Assembly (NCBI GenBank): GCA_008363385.1
Contig: RHKY01000012.1
Coordinates: 1 to 64,000, forward strand
From: Acidobacteriota bacterium
Lineage (GTDB): Bacteria; Acidobacteriota; Thermoanaerobaculia; UBA5066
DNA length: 64,000 nt
Direction: 5' to 3'
Positions within the stretch are counted from its first letter, which is position 1; each line of letters starts with the position of its first letter. The notes under the pieces were generated by a model, which worked only from the letters and a program-made list of their open reading frames with translations, had not been told where the DNA came from and did no database searches. Positions 6,417 through 13,665 of the stretch are shown one piece after another. The translations under genes were made by a program, and so were the position numbers.

Positions 6417-8339
6417 TCAGCGCGAGGCGGGGACCGGAGCCTGCGGGACGAGCCCGGCGAGGCGGCGGGCCAGGTCGTCCGGGAGGTCCTCCACCGGGAC
6501 GGCGGTCTCGGCGAGGAGGCGCCGCGGGAGGGGCCGCAGGACGGCGGGCAGGTGGCCGTGGGCCAGCCCCCCCGGGGGGACCCGGTTGACGAGGAGGCCG
6601 ACCTCGCGACCCTGCGACAGGAGCGTCCCGGCCAGCCCGACGCTGCTCCTGAGCGCCGAGCGGTCGGGGGAGGTGACGACGAGGAAGCGGGCCGCCGAGA
6701 GCGCCGCCTGGATCTGGCGGCTCCTCTCCTCGAAGCCCCCGTACAGCCCCTCGAAGACGCCGAAGAACTCGGCCATCTCGGCGAGGAACCCCAGCCCCAG
6801 GATCCGGTCCGCCAGCTTCAGGACGGCGGCCGCGCCGCGGGCGGTGCCGGAGAGGGCCCGGACCAGGATCGAGTCCTCGCGGAGGAACCAGCGGAGCGCG
6901 TCGTGCTCGAGGAGGGCCACCATCCGGCGCGGCGTGTCGAGGAAGTCCAGGCCGCGGGCGGCCGGCGGGGTGTCGAGGACGAGGAGGTCGACGTCGGGGT
7001 CCTTCACGTGCTCGTGGAGCGCCTCGACCCCCATGTACTCGAGGACGCCGGGGAGCGTGTCGACGAGGCCAGAGTAGAGCTTGTTCGCGCGGATCCGCCC
7101 GGCGGCCTCGGGGCGGGCGATCCGCGTCAGGAGCCGGTCGAACGTCGCCTTCGGGTCGATCTGGAGCGCCCGGAGCCGCCCTCCCGGAGGAAGGCCGTCC
7201 AGGCGGACGTCGACCGGCTCGTCGGCCCGGCCGGCCAGGCCCAGGGCCTGCGAGAGCCGCCGCGCCGGGTCGACGGTCAGGACGAGGACGCTCCGGCCAG
7301 CGCGCGCCGCGGCGATCCCGCAGGCGGCCGAGAGGGTCGTCTTCCCGACCCCGCCCGGCCCGAGGAGGACGAGGAGGCGCTCGGAGAGGAGCGGCCCGAG
7401 GTCGAGGGTCTCGCCCGCGAGGGCCGCCGCGGACGGCGCGCGGGGGCGGGGCGCGGGCCGGGCCGGGTCGTCCAGGTGGCCCCGGACCGCCGCGAGGAGC
7501 GCCCGGTCGGACGCGAACTCGTCGCCGCCCCCGGACTCCTCGGCCGCGGGAAGGGGAATCTCGGGAACTCTCACGACGGGAAGGTCGAGCCTCGGGAGGC
7601 TCTCCGGGCGGCCGGACCGCCCGATCCGGTTGACGACGAGGAGGGCCGTCGAAAGCCCGGCCTGCTCGCGGGCCCCGGCCGCGATCTCCTCGGCCTCCCG
7701 GGCCGCGAACTCCGCAGGCTCGGCGACGAGGACGAGGGCCGACCCGGCCGGGTCGGAGAGGAGCGCGTCGAGGTCGAGCGCGACGTGGCGGAGCGGGCCG
7801 GCGGGGACGGTCGCCAGGAGGGTCCGCGGGATGCGGATCAGCGAGAGGGCGTGGCCGGTGGCCGGGGCGTCCAGGACGACGAGGTCGTAGCGCGGCTCCT
7901 TCCTGCGGTGGCGAGTCCGCTGGAAGAGCTGGCGGACCTTCCCGAGGAGGAGGAGGTCCGGAAGCCCCGGGGCGGCGCGGGTGAAGTACCGGAACGTCGT
8001 CGAGCCGAGGATCCTCGACTGGACCGGCCAGAACGGGACGCTGGACCGGACGAAGTCCTCGAGGAGGGCGTCGAAGTCGGCCGTCAGCGTCCCGAGGCGC
8101 TCCTCGAGCTCCGTCTCGACGTACCCGGGGTCCGGCCGGCCGAAGCAGGCGGCGCCGTCCCCGCGGCCGTCGGAGGAGAGGAGGAGCGTCCTCCGCCCGG
8201 CGCGGGAGGCGAGGGACGCCAGCGCCGCGGCGACGGACGTCTTCCCGACGCCCCCCTTCCCGGTGACGACGAGGAGCCGCCGGTCGAAGAGGGCCCCGGG
8301 CAGGCCAGCGGAGGCGCCGGTGGAGGCCACCGCGGGCAT
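6417..8339 (-). CDS. Double ArsA/GET3-type ATPase (two fused halves)
   Basis: 640 residues containing two SIMIBI ATPase domains. The first has GKGGVGKT at residues 27-34 and the GET3-like LDAPATGHALSLIRIP. The second has GPGGVGKT near residue 325 and LDTPPAARGLDFLDTP. This is the A1-A2 architecture of ArsA, but the arsenite-binding cysteine triad is absent; I see only two cysteines, and no arsenic genes are nearby. Proteins of this type handle hydrophobic protein cargo (GET3) or act in poorly defined envelope roles. Its divergent neighbours encode a phasin-like protein, an SDR and an acyltransferase, so I suspect a lipid- or granule-surface function. GGGGAGA precedes the ATG at 8339. Confidence 0.85.
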   Translation of the reverse strand: MPAVASTGASAGLPGALFDRRLLVVTGKGGVGKTSVAAALASLASRAGRRTLLLSSDGRGDGAACFGRPDPGYVETELEERLGTLTADFDALLEDFVRSSVPFWPVQSRILGSTTFRYFTRAAPGLPDLLLLGKVRQLFQRTRHRRKEPRYDLVVLDAPATGHALSLIRIPRTLLATVPAGPLRHVALDLDALLSDPAGSALVLVAEPAEFAAREAEEIAAGAREQAGLSTALLVVNRIGRSGRPESLPRLDLPVVRVPEIPLPAAEESGGGDEFASDRALLAAVRGHLDDPARPAPRPRAPSAAALAGETLDLGPLLSERLLVLLGPGGVGKTTLSAACGIAAARAGRSVLVLTVDPARRLSQALGLAGRADEPVDVRLDGLPPGGRLRALQIDPKATFDRLLTRIARPEAAGRIRANKLYSGLVDTLPGVLEYMGVEALHEHVKDPDVDLLVLDTPPAARGLDFLDTPRRMVALLEHDALRWFLREDSILVRALSGTARGAAAVLKLADRILGLGFLAEMAEFFGVFEGLYGGFEERSRQIQAALSAARFLVVTSPDRSALRSSVGLAGTLLSQGREVGLLVNRVPPGGLAHGHLPAVLRPLPRRLLAETAVPVEDLPDDLARRLAGLVPQAPVPASR

Positions 8340-8432
8340 TCTCCCCGGTTTCGCCCCGGACCGGACGCCGCTGCCCGGGCGGCGGTGGATAATCGTCGCG
8401 ACGCGCCCGCGGACGGGCGCGCGGAGGACTCG

Positions 8433-8717
8433 ATGGCCGACTCCCTGCTCCGCAACCTGCGGGCCCGTGGCGAGGAGCTCCTGACGGACGTCTCGAACAA
8501 CCTGCTGGCCAACCCAGCCTTCATCGAGGTCCTGAAGAAGGGGATCGCCGTGAAGGAGATCGTGGACCAGCAGGTCGCCCAGGCCCTGAAGAGGATGAAC
8601 CTGGCGACCCGGAAGGACCTCCAGAAGCTGGAGCAGCGCCTCGCGGCCCTCGAGTCCGAGCTGACCGCCCTGAAGGCCGCGCCGCCCCGCGCGCGCCGCC
8701 CCGCGGCGAAGAGGTAG
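8433..8717 (+). CDS. Small phasin-like coiled-coil protein
   Basis: 94 residues: a helical N terminus (LLRNLRARGEELLTDVSNN), then the motif MNLATRKDLQKLEQRLAALE, then a basic Ala/Pro/Arg tail ending PAAKR. The RxDLxxLxxRVxAL-type coiled coil with a Lys/Ala-rich tail is typical of PhaF/PhaI phasins, which coat polyester granules. UbiK-like accessory factors are an alternative. The same motif recurs in the phasin-like gene at 12375-12878. GGAGG lies before the ATG, and a GATAAT box lies about 40 bases further up. It is followed after six bases by the SDR gene, so the two are probably cotranscribed. Confidence 0.7.
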   Translation: MADSLLRNLRARGEELLTDVSNNLLANPAFIEVLKKGIAVKEIVDQQVAQALKRMNLATRKDLQKLEQRLAALESELTALKAAPPRARRPAAKR

Positions 8718-8723
8718 CCGGCG

Positions 8724-9929
8724 ATGGACGGGACCACGGAGGCGGGCGGCTCGCGGCCGCCGCGGCGGCGCGCCCGCGCCGCTTCGCCCGCGGGGCGGGT
8801 GATCGACTTCACGGCCGGGTCCCGCCGGCCCAAGGTCGCCGTGACCGGCGGGGCCGGCTTCCTCGGCTCGCGGCTGGTGAAGGCGCTGGCGCTCCGCGAC
8901 GAGTGGGACGTCGTCGTCCTCGACCTGGCCCCGGCACCGAACGTCCCCGGCGAGGTGTCGTACCGGTTCCTCGACCTGAACCTGCCGCACGCCGACGGGG
9001 CGGTCTACAAGCTCCTGCGCGAGGAGAAGCCGGACCTCGTCGTCCACCTGGCCGCGCTGAGGAGCCCCTCGAAGGACACGACCTACACCCACGAGCTGAA
9101 CTCGCTCGGCGCCCTCCACGTCCTGGCCGCGGCGAGCGAGGCGAAGATCCCGCGCGTCATCATGGGCTCCACGACGTTCGTCTACGGGGCCCGCGGCGAC
9201 AACCCGAACTACCTGACCGAGGAGCACCCGCTCCGCGCGGACCCGCACGACCGCTTCGTCATGGACTTCGTCGAGGCCGAGCGGCACGCCCGGGACTTCC
9301 AGCGCCGCCACCCCGAGGCCAAGCTGGCCGTCCTCCGCTTCGCCCAGGTCCTGGCCCCGGAGATCCGCGACTACAAGACGCGGTACCTGGAGGGGCCGGC
9401 GGCGATGACGCTCCTGGGGTACGACCCGCTGATGCAGGTCCTCCACCCGGAGGACGCCACCTCCGCGCTCCTGAAGGCGGTGGAGACGCCCGAGGCCCGC
9501 GGCGTCTTCAACATCGCGGCCGACGGGGTGGTCCCGCTCTCGTCGCTGCTGATGCTCTACGGCACCCTCCCGGTGCCGGTCCCGCACATGCTCGCCTACC
9601 CCCTGGCCGAGACCGCCTGGCTCCTGGGGCTGGGCGTCTCGCCGGGGATCCACGTCCACTACGTCCGCTACCTCTGCTGCGTCTCGAACGAGAAGGCCAA
9701 GCGGGTCCTCGGCTGGCAGCCGGCCTGGTCGACGCTCGACGCGGTCCTCTCGACGGTCAGGGCGCGGCGCTCGCGCGGGCGGGTGCTCGACTGGTCGGTC
9801 CTCGAAGAGACCGTCCGGCGGGCCGACTACCGCTACGACCAGCGGGTGAACCGGCGTCCCCGCCCGGCGCCGCCCGGCGTGAGGCCCGGGAAGGCGACGC
9901 CCCAGCCCCTGCGGAAGGTGTCGGCGTGA
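8724..9929 (+). CDS. Extended SDR / NAD-dependent epimerase-like protein
   Basis: 401 residues. A Rossmann nucleotide-binding motif, TGGAGFLG, is at residues 41-48, LVVHLAAL follows near 105-112, and the SDR serine/threonine strand STTFVYGA is at 149-156. The catalytic YxxxK expected near residue 178 is replaced by FVMDF in RFVMDFVEAE, so ordinary epimerase or dehydrogenase chemistry is doubtful. The C terminus is Arg/Pro-rich and basic. SDR proteins of this group are often paired with an acyltransferase, as in the mycobacterial galE2 neighbourhood. The overlapping GTGA with the next gene shows the same pairing here. The substrate is unknown and may be lipid-linked. Confidence 0.78.
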   Translation: MDGTTEAGGSRPPRRRARAASPAGRVIDFTAGSRRPKVAVTGGAGFLGSRLVKALALRDEWDVVVLDLAPAPNVPGEVSYRFLDLNLPHADGAVYKLLREEKPDLVVHLAALRSPSKDTTYTHELNSLGALHVLAAASEAKIPRVIMGSTTFVYGARGDNPNYLTEEHPLRADPHDRFVMDFVEAERHARDFQRRHPEAKLAVLRFAQVLAPEIRDYKTRYLEGPAAMTLLGYDPLMQVLHPEDATSALLKAVETPEARGVFNIAADGVVPLSSLLMLYGTLPVPVPHMLAYPLAETAWLLGLGVSPGIHVHYVRYLCCVSNEKAKRVLGWQPAWSTLDAVLSTVRARRSRGRVLDWSVLEETVRRADYRYDQRVNRRPRPAPPGVRPGKATPQPLRKVSA

Positions 9930-10879
9930 GGGGGGCCGCGTCCACGGCGTTCGCGCCCAGCCTCCTGCCGGAGCAGAAGCAGGACGCGCTCCTCCAGACC
10001 GTCCTCGGGGAGGCGGCCCGGTTCGTCTCGAAGAACCCGGACCTGGCCTCGCCGCGGGCCCTCATCGACCTCTGGAACCTCTTCCGCCACCGCTCCCGCT
10101 CGCTCGAGCTGGACGACTTCGGCCACGACGAGGCGGCGGCCCGGAGGTGGGAGCCCGTCTTCGACTTCCTCTACCGCGTCTGGTGGCGGGTGGAGGTGAC
10201 GGGGATCTCCCACGTCCCGAACGAGGGGCGGGCGCTCCTGGTCGCCAACCACTCGGGCGTCCTGCCGTGGGACGGGGCGATGGTCAAGTGGGGGATCGCC
10301 ACGGAGCACCCCGCCCACCGGCACGCGCGGCTCCTGATCCTGGACATGTTCACGACGCTGCCGTTCCTCCAGCCGTGGCTCCGGCACCTCGGGGAGGTGC
10401 GCGCCTGCCCCGAGAACGGCGAGCGCCTGCTCAACCGCGACGAGCTGGTGGGCGTCTTCCCCGAGGGGATCAAGGGGGTCGGCAAGTACTTCCGCGACCG
10501 GTACCGGCTGGCGCGGTTCGGGCGCGGCGGCTTCGCGAAGCTGGCTCTGAAGACGCAGGCCCCGATCGTCCCCGTGACGGTCGTCGGCGCCGAGGAGATC
10601 TACCCGAACCTGGCCCGCGCCGACTTCGTCGGGAGGCCGTTCGGGCTGCCGTACTTCCCGATCACGCCGTTCTTCCCGGCGCTGGGGCTCCTCGGGACGA
10701 TCCCGCTGCCGACGAAGTGGTACATCGACTTCGGGCCGCCGATCCCGCCGGCCTATTCGCCGGAGATGGCGGAGCGGCCGATGGTCGTCAACGAGGTGAC
10801 CGACCTCGTCCGGACGACGATGCAGCGGATGATCGACTCGCGCCTGGCGCGCCGGAAGAACGTCTTCACCGGGGAGTAG
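9926..10879 (+). CDS. Lysophospholipid acyltransferase-family protein (MGAT/DGAT2-like)
   Basis: 317 residues starting at the GTG that overlaps the SDR stop by four bases. Acyltransferase block I is NHSGVLPWDG (His109, Asp116; H-x6-D spacing rather than the H-x4-D of PlsC). Block III is FPEGIKG at 178-184, and block IV is in PIVPVTVVGAEE. H-x6-D together with FPEG points to the MGAT/DGAT2-like branch, which makes neutral lipids or modifies unusual acceptors at the membrane. Next to phasin-like and patatin genes this fits a storage-lipid role, but phospholipid acylation cannot be excluded. An amphipathic N-terminal region (residues 20-85) may bind membrane. Confidence 0.82.
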   Translation: MRGAASTAFAPSLLPEQKQDALLQTVLGEAARFVSKNPDLASPRALIDLWNLFRHRSRSLELDDFGHDEAAARRWEPVFDFLYRVWWRVEVTGISHVPNEGRALLVANHSGVLPWDGAMVKWGIATEHPAHRHARLLILDMFTTLPFLQPWLRHLGEVRACPENGERLLNRDELVGVFPEGIKGVGKYFRDRYRLARFGRGGFAKLALKTQAPIVPVTVVGAEEIYPNLARADFVGRPFGLPYFPITPFFPALGLLGTIPLPTKWYIDFGPPIPPAYSPEMAERPMVVNEVTDLVRTTMQRMIDSRLARRKNVFTGE

Positions 10880-10880
10880 A

Positions 10881-11036
10881 CGCCGGCAGCGGCCGAGCGG
10901 AGGGGAGGCGCCAAGCGCCGTGGGGAACCCGCGTGACGGGTTCCCCGGGAACGGGGGCGCAGGCCGCCGGCAGCGGCCGAGCGGAGGGGAGGCGCGCAGC
11001 GCCGTGGGGAACCCGCGTGACGGGTTCCCCGGGAAC
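10881..11036. repeat. Tandem intergenic repeat, two 72-base units
   Basis: Two units, 10881-10952 and 10965-11036, match at 70 of 72 positions. Each contains a small hairpin (arms GGCGC and GCGCC) and a strong hairpin (arms GGGGAACCCG and CGGGTTCCCC, loop CGTGA). Both differences fall in the 3-base loop of the small hairpin (CAA versus GCA), so pairing is preserved. The array fills the gap between convergent acyltransferase and patatin genes and looks like a REP-type or terminator-like dispersed element. Confidence 0.85.
10922..11030. terminator. Paired bidirectional hairpins between convergent genes
   Basis: Hairpins at 10922-10946 and 11006-11030 each have a perfect 10-bp stem and a 5-base loop. 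They lie after the stop codons of both convergent genes. There is no U-tract, so they may block exonucleases or assist Rho-type termination rather than act as classical intrinsic terminators. Confidence 0.45.
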
Positions 11037-11037
11037 T

Positions 11038-12291
11038 TCAGCGGACGAGCCGGAGCACGCTCCTGCGCGCCTCCGCCCGGGGCGGGCTCGACTCCTGGAC
11101 GAGGAGCCGGGCGGCGCGCGGCGCCTCGGAGGCCGCTGCGCGAGGGACGGGCGGGCTCAGCGCGACGCCGTGCCGGGCGAAGACGCGCGACAGGCGCGGG
11201 AAGTCGGCGTCCACGGCGGCCATCGTCGAGCGCCAGGCGAACTCGGCGATCCGCGAACGGCCGGAGGTGCGCATGATGTTGCGGGTCATGAAGCGCGGCA
11301 GGTCCTCGGCGCGCGGCTCCAGGACGACGAGGTCGCAGCCGGGGCAGTCGCGCCGGTAGCGGGCCAGGCCGTACTGCATCCGGGAGTGGAGCGTGACCCG
11401 GAAGACCTGGTCGAGGATCGCCGGGAGGCCTCGCGCGGCGACCGGCCCCCGCTGTCTCACCCCGAGGGAGGGGAGCTGGCGCGGCGAGCGGTACCGGACC
11501 GGGACGATCGGGTTGACGCAGACGACGAGGCCGCACCGCTCCTCCAGCGCGAGCGAGATGTGCGCCGTCTTCCGCACGCCGCCGTCGACGTAGTCGACGC
11601 CTCCGATCCGGACCGGGCGGTAGAGACCGGGGATGGCGCAGGACGCCTGGACGGCCCGCGAGATCGGGACCTCGTCGGTGCCGGCGGCTCCGAACGTGAA
11701 CGTCTCGCCCGTGTCCAGCTCCACGGCGACCACGAGGAGGCGCCGCGGGAGCTTGCGGAAGTCGTCCGTCCGCCCCGGCTCGGAGAGGAACGTGGAGACC
11801 CAGCGCCCGAGGCCGTCCGTCGAGAAGACGCCCGACGGGAGGAGGTGCCCGAGCACCTGGACGAGGTCGGTGAGGGTCGTCTCGTGGCGGTTCTCGTAGA
11901 AGTCGCGCAGGGCGTCGAGGAGGGTCAGCGGCGCCGTGGCGAGCCGCTGGGCCATCTCGCCGAGGTTGAGCCGGAACAGGTCCAGGTCGTCGATGTCGTG
12001 GGCGGCCGAGCCGGGCCCCGTGACCGTCCCGTAGAGCTCGGCGGGGGAGACCCCGTTGGCCACGAGGGAGCCGACCCACGACCCGGCCGAGACGCCGACG
12101 ACGACGTCCGAGGCGCAGAGGGACGCCCCCTCCATCCGCTCCTCGAGGGCCGCCAGGACCCCGATCTGGTACATGGCGCCCGTCACGCCGCCGCCGGCGC
12201 AGACGAGGCCCACGCGGCCGGGGACGGGAGGGGGGAACGGGGCCGCCCCCGGGCCGGGGGCGGGTCGCTCTCGCCGGGGGGGGGTCGGCAC
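11038..12291 (-). CDS. Patatin-like phospholipase/lipid hydrolase
   Basis: 417 residues. The patatin Ser-Asp dyad is visible: the oxyanion loop CAGGGVTGAMYQIG (residues 31-44), the nucleophile elbow GVSAGS with Ser69, and the catalytic Asp in YVDGGVRKTAHI. There is no signal peptide; the first 25 residues are Pro/Arg-rich. Patatins release fatty acids from phospholipids or neutral lipids, and related enzymes act on storage bodies. It lies downstream of the phasin/phaR pair on the same strand. The GTG start has AGGAGG eight bases upstream, and that site is partly buried in a long hairpin. The last 40 residues are Ala/Arg-rich and poorly conserved-looking. Confidence 0.88.
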   Translation of the reverse strand: MPTPPRRERPAPGPGAAPFPPPVPGRVGLVCAGGGVTGAMYQIGVLAALEERMEGASLCASDVVVGVSAGSWVGSLVANGVSPAELYGTVTGPGSAAHDIDDLDLFRLNLGEMAQRLATAPLTLLDALRDFYENRHETTLTDLVQVLGHLLPSGVFSTDGLGRWVSTFLSEPGRTDDFRKLPRRLLVVAVELDTGETFTFGAAGTDEVPISRAVQASCAIPGLYRPVRIGGVDYVDGGVRKTAHISLALEERCGLVVCVNPIVPVRYRSPRQLPSLGVRQRGPVAARGLPAILDQVFRVTLHSRMQYGLARYRRDCPGCDLVVLEPRAEDLPRFMTRNIMRTSGRSRIAEFAWRSTMAAVDADFPRLSRVFARHGVALSPPVPRAAASEAPRAARLLVQESSPPRAEARRSVLRLVR

Positions 12292-12300
12292 CGACGGCCT

Positions 12301-12348
12301 CCTCGCGGACGGGCCCGGGGAGGTCGTCCCGGGGCCCGTCCGGCGAGG
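12301..12348 (-). promoter_or_regulatory. Long leader hairpin overlapping the patatin ribosome site
   Basis: Outer arms CCTCGC (12301-12306) and GCGAGG (12343-12348) enclose perfect 10-base arms at 12307-12316 and 12332-12341 plus a 3-bp inner stem. On the minus-strand RNA the 3' outer arm supplies the first half of the AGGAGG ribosome site. A TAGACT box (12352-12357) just upstream would start transcription at the hairpin foot. It could be a translation-gating leader, or simply the terminator of the phaR operon. Confidence 0.55.
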
Positions 12349-12374
12349 CCGAGTCTACGCGAGCGGGAGGGGCC

Positions 12375-12878
12375 TCAGCGGGCCGCGCGCGGCTTGCGGG
12401 CCGCGGCGGGCTTGCGCGCCGGGGCCGGCCGGATCCCCTCGATCTTTGCGGCGAGGGCGTCGACCTTGCGGCTGAGGGTCCGGACGTCGTCGCGGGTGGC
12501 GACGTTGAGGCGGTGGAGCGAGTTGTCGACCAGCTTGGCGACGCGCTCGGCGACGTCGTCGGCGAGGCGGGTGGCCTCCTTGGAGACGTCGACCTTCATC
12601 GTCTCGGCGCGGTCGCGAAGGGACTTGCCGAGGCTCTTGCCGTCGCGGACGACGGAGTCGACGAAGGCCTTCGGGTCCTTGGCGAGCTTCTGCCCCTTCT
12701 GGCGGACCGTGGTCGCGGCGCTGCGGACGGTCTCCTCGATTCGGGCGGCGGCCTCCTTCGTCTCGGCGGCGACGACCTCGACCTTCTCGGCGGCGGTCTT
12801 GATCGCCTTGTCGATCGGGGCGGGGACGGGGAAGGGGAGGCCCTTGACGGCCGGGGTGCGGCGGGCAGCGGTGGGCAT
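12375..12878 (-). CDS. Phasin-like granule-associated protein
   Basis: 167 residues. An N-terminal segment, PIDKAIKTAAEKVEVVAAE, leads into long amphipathic helices rich in Ala, Lys and Glu. These are followed by the motif LNVATRDDVRTLSRKVDALA and a Pro/Ala/Lys/Arg tail (RKPAAARKPRAAR) of the kind that binds DNA in PhaF-like phasins. Known phasins coat storage granules and can tether them to the nucleoid. The ATG overlaps the phaR stop as TGATG, so it is translated from the phaR transcript. No PHA synthase is visible in the window, so the granule content (polyester or neutral lipid) is unknown. Confidence 0.75.
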   Translation of the reverse strand: MPTAARRTPAVKGLPFPVPAPIDKAIKTAAEKVEVVAAETKEAAARIEETVRSAATTVRQKGQKLAKDPKAFVDSVVRDGKSLGKSLRDRAETMKVDVSKEATRLADDVAERVAKLVDNSLHRLNVATRDDVRTLSRKVDALAAKIEGIRPAPARKPAAARKPRAAR

Positions 12879-13567
12879 CAGCGGCTCCTTCTGGGTCTGG
12901 ACGCTCTGCGTCCGTTGTTGGGGGCTGGCTCTCGGCGGGCGGGCTCGGGTTCGGTGAACGCCCGCGCCGCGCTCTTCTCCAGCTGCTCGAGTCGGCTCTT
13001 GATGTCGGCGATCTCGGAGGCCATCTCGGGGGAGGCGGCCGGGCCCAGGCGGGCCATCAGGTCCCGGATCCGTCCCAGGACGTCGGCCAGGCTGTCGGCC
13101 ACGACGGCGCCGACGTCCTGCTTCAGGCGGGCGCCCTCCTCCCAGCTCAGGCGCCCGCGTCCGACGAGCCCGCCGACGATCCGCTCGACCTCGTGGCGCG
13201 TGGTGTCCACGCGGCGGGTGAGGGGGGCGAGCGTCTCCTCGAGCCTGTCCGGCGCGGCGGCGCGGCGCATCGTGGCGGCCACCTTGGTCCCTCCGACGCG
13301 GGCGACCACGTCGGCGACCGTCCCGGCCGCGTCGCTCCCGGCGCGCAGGAGGCGCGTGAGGGCGTCGGTGGAGGCCGGGATCGGGGTCTTCTCCGAGGCG
13401 AGCGCCCTGGAGAGGATCTTGGCCGTGAGGTCCTCGTGCGTGTCGGCGGAAAGGACCTCCACGGGCGTCCCCGAGGCGACGCTGCGCGCCAGGTCGTGGA
13501 TCGTGACGAAGCGGCGCTCGGCGGGTTCGTACAGCTTGCGGTTTCGGTAGCGGACGATGCGGCGCAC
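12878..13567 (-). CDS. PhaR-type polyhydroxyalkanoate synthesis regulator
   Basis: 229 residues. The N-terminal 60 (RIVRYRNRKLYEPAERRFVT, then HEDLTAKILSRAL) match the PHB accumulation regulator DNA-binding domain. In known PhaR this domain binds phasin promoters and senses the granule surface. The remainder differs from classical PhaR: about 100 residues of amphipathic helix, then a coiled coil (MASEIADIKSRLEQLEK) and a basic tail. It starts at a GTG with AGGAGG upstream and has the best sigma-70-type promoter in the window. The next gene is a phasin-like protein with an overlapping start, matching the usual target relationship. Confidence 0.85.
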   Translation of the reverse strand: MRRIVRYRNRKLYEPAERRFVTIHDLARSVASGTPVEVLSADTHEDLTAKILSRALASEKTPIPASTDALTRLLRAGSDAAGTVADVVARVGGTKVAATMRRAAAPDRLEETLAPLTRRVDTTRHEVERIVGGLVGRGRLSWEEGARLKQDVGAVVADSLADVLGRIRDLMARLGPAASPEMASEIADIKSRLEQLEKSAARAFTEPEPARREPAPNNGRRASRPRRSR

Positions 13568-13587
13568 CGGAGCCTCCTTCGGCGGAC

Positions 13588-13616
13588 AACATAACGCGGT
13601 GCGTAATCGCTGTCAA
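13588..13616 (-). promoter_or_regulatory. Consensus-like sigma-70 promoter of phaR
   Basis: On the minus strand TTGACA (13611-13616) is followed after 17 bases by TATGTT (13588-13593). AGGAGG is at 13573-13578 and the GTG at 13567. PhaR-type regulators often repress their own operon, so a phaR operator is likely to lie here. Confidence 0.75.
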
Positions 13617-13653
13617 GGGCGTTGACGCGCCGCGCAGGTCCGGGCCCCGGCGA

Positions 13654-13659
13654 TAACAT
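13654..13659 (+). promoter_or_regulatory. Putative leaderless -10 box of hutU
   Basis: TAACAT ends six bases before the ATG of hutU, and there is no ribosome site. A TTGACG at 13622-13627 is too far upstream (26 bases) to be a normal -35 element for it. Confidence 0.4.
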
Positions 13660-13665
13660 CGCCAC

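Noticed and set aside
6417-8339. Arsenic resistance operon
   Set aside because: No arsenite-binding cysteines, no arsB, arsD, arsR or arsC in the neighbourhood.
8433-13567. Complete polyhydroxyalkanoate operon
   Set aside because: No PHA synthase, ketothiolase or acetoacetyl-CoA reductase; the SDR is the extended type and lacks its catalytic residues.
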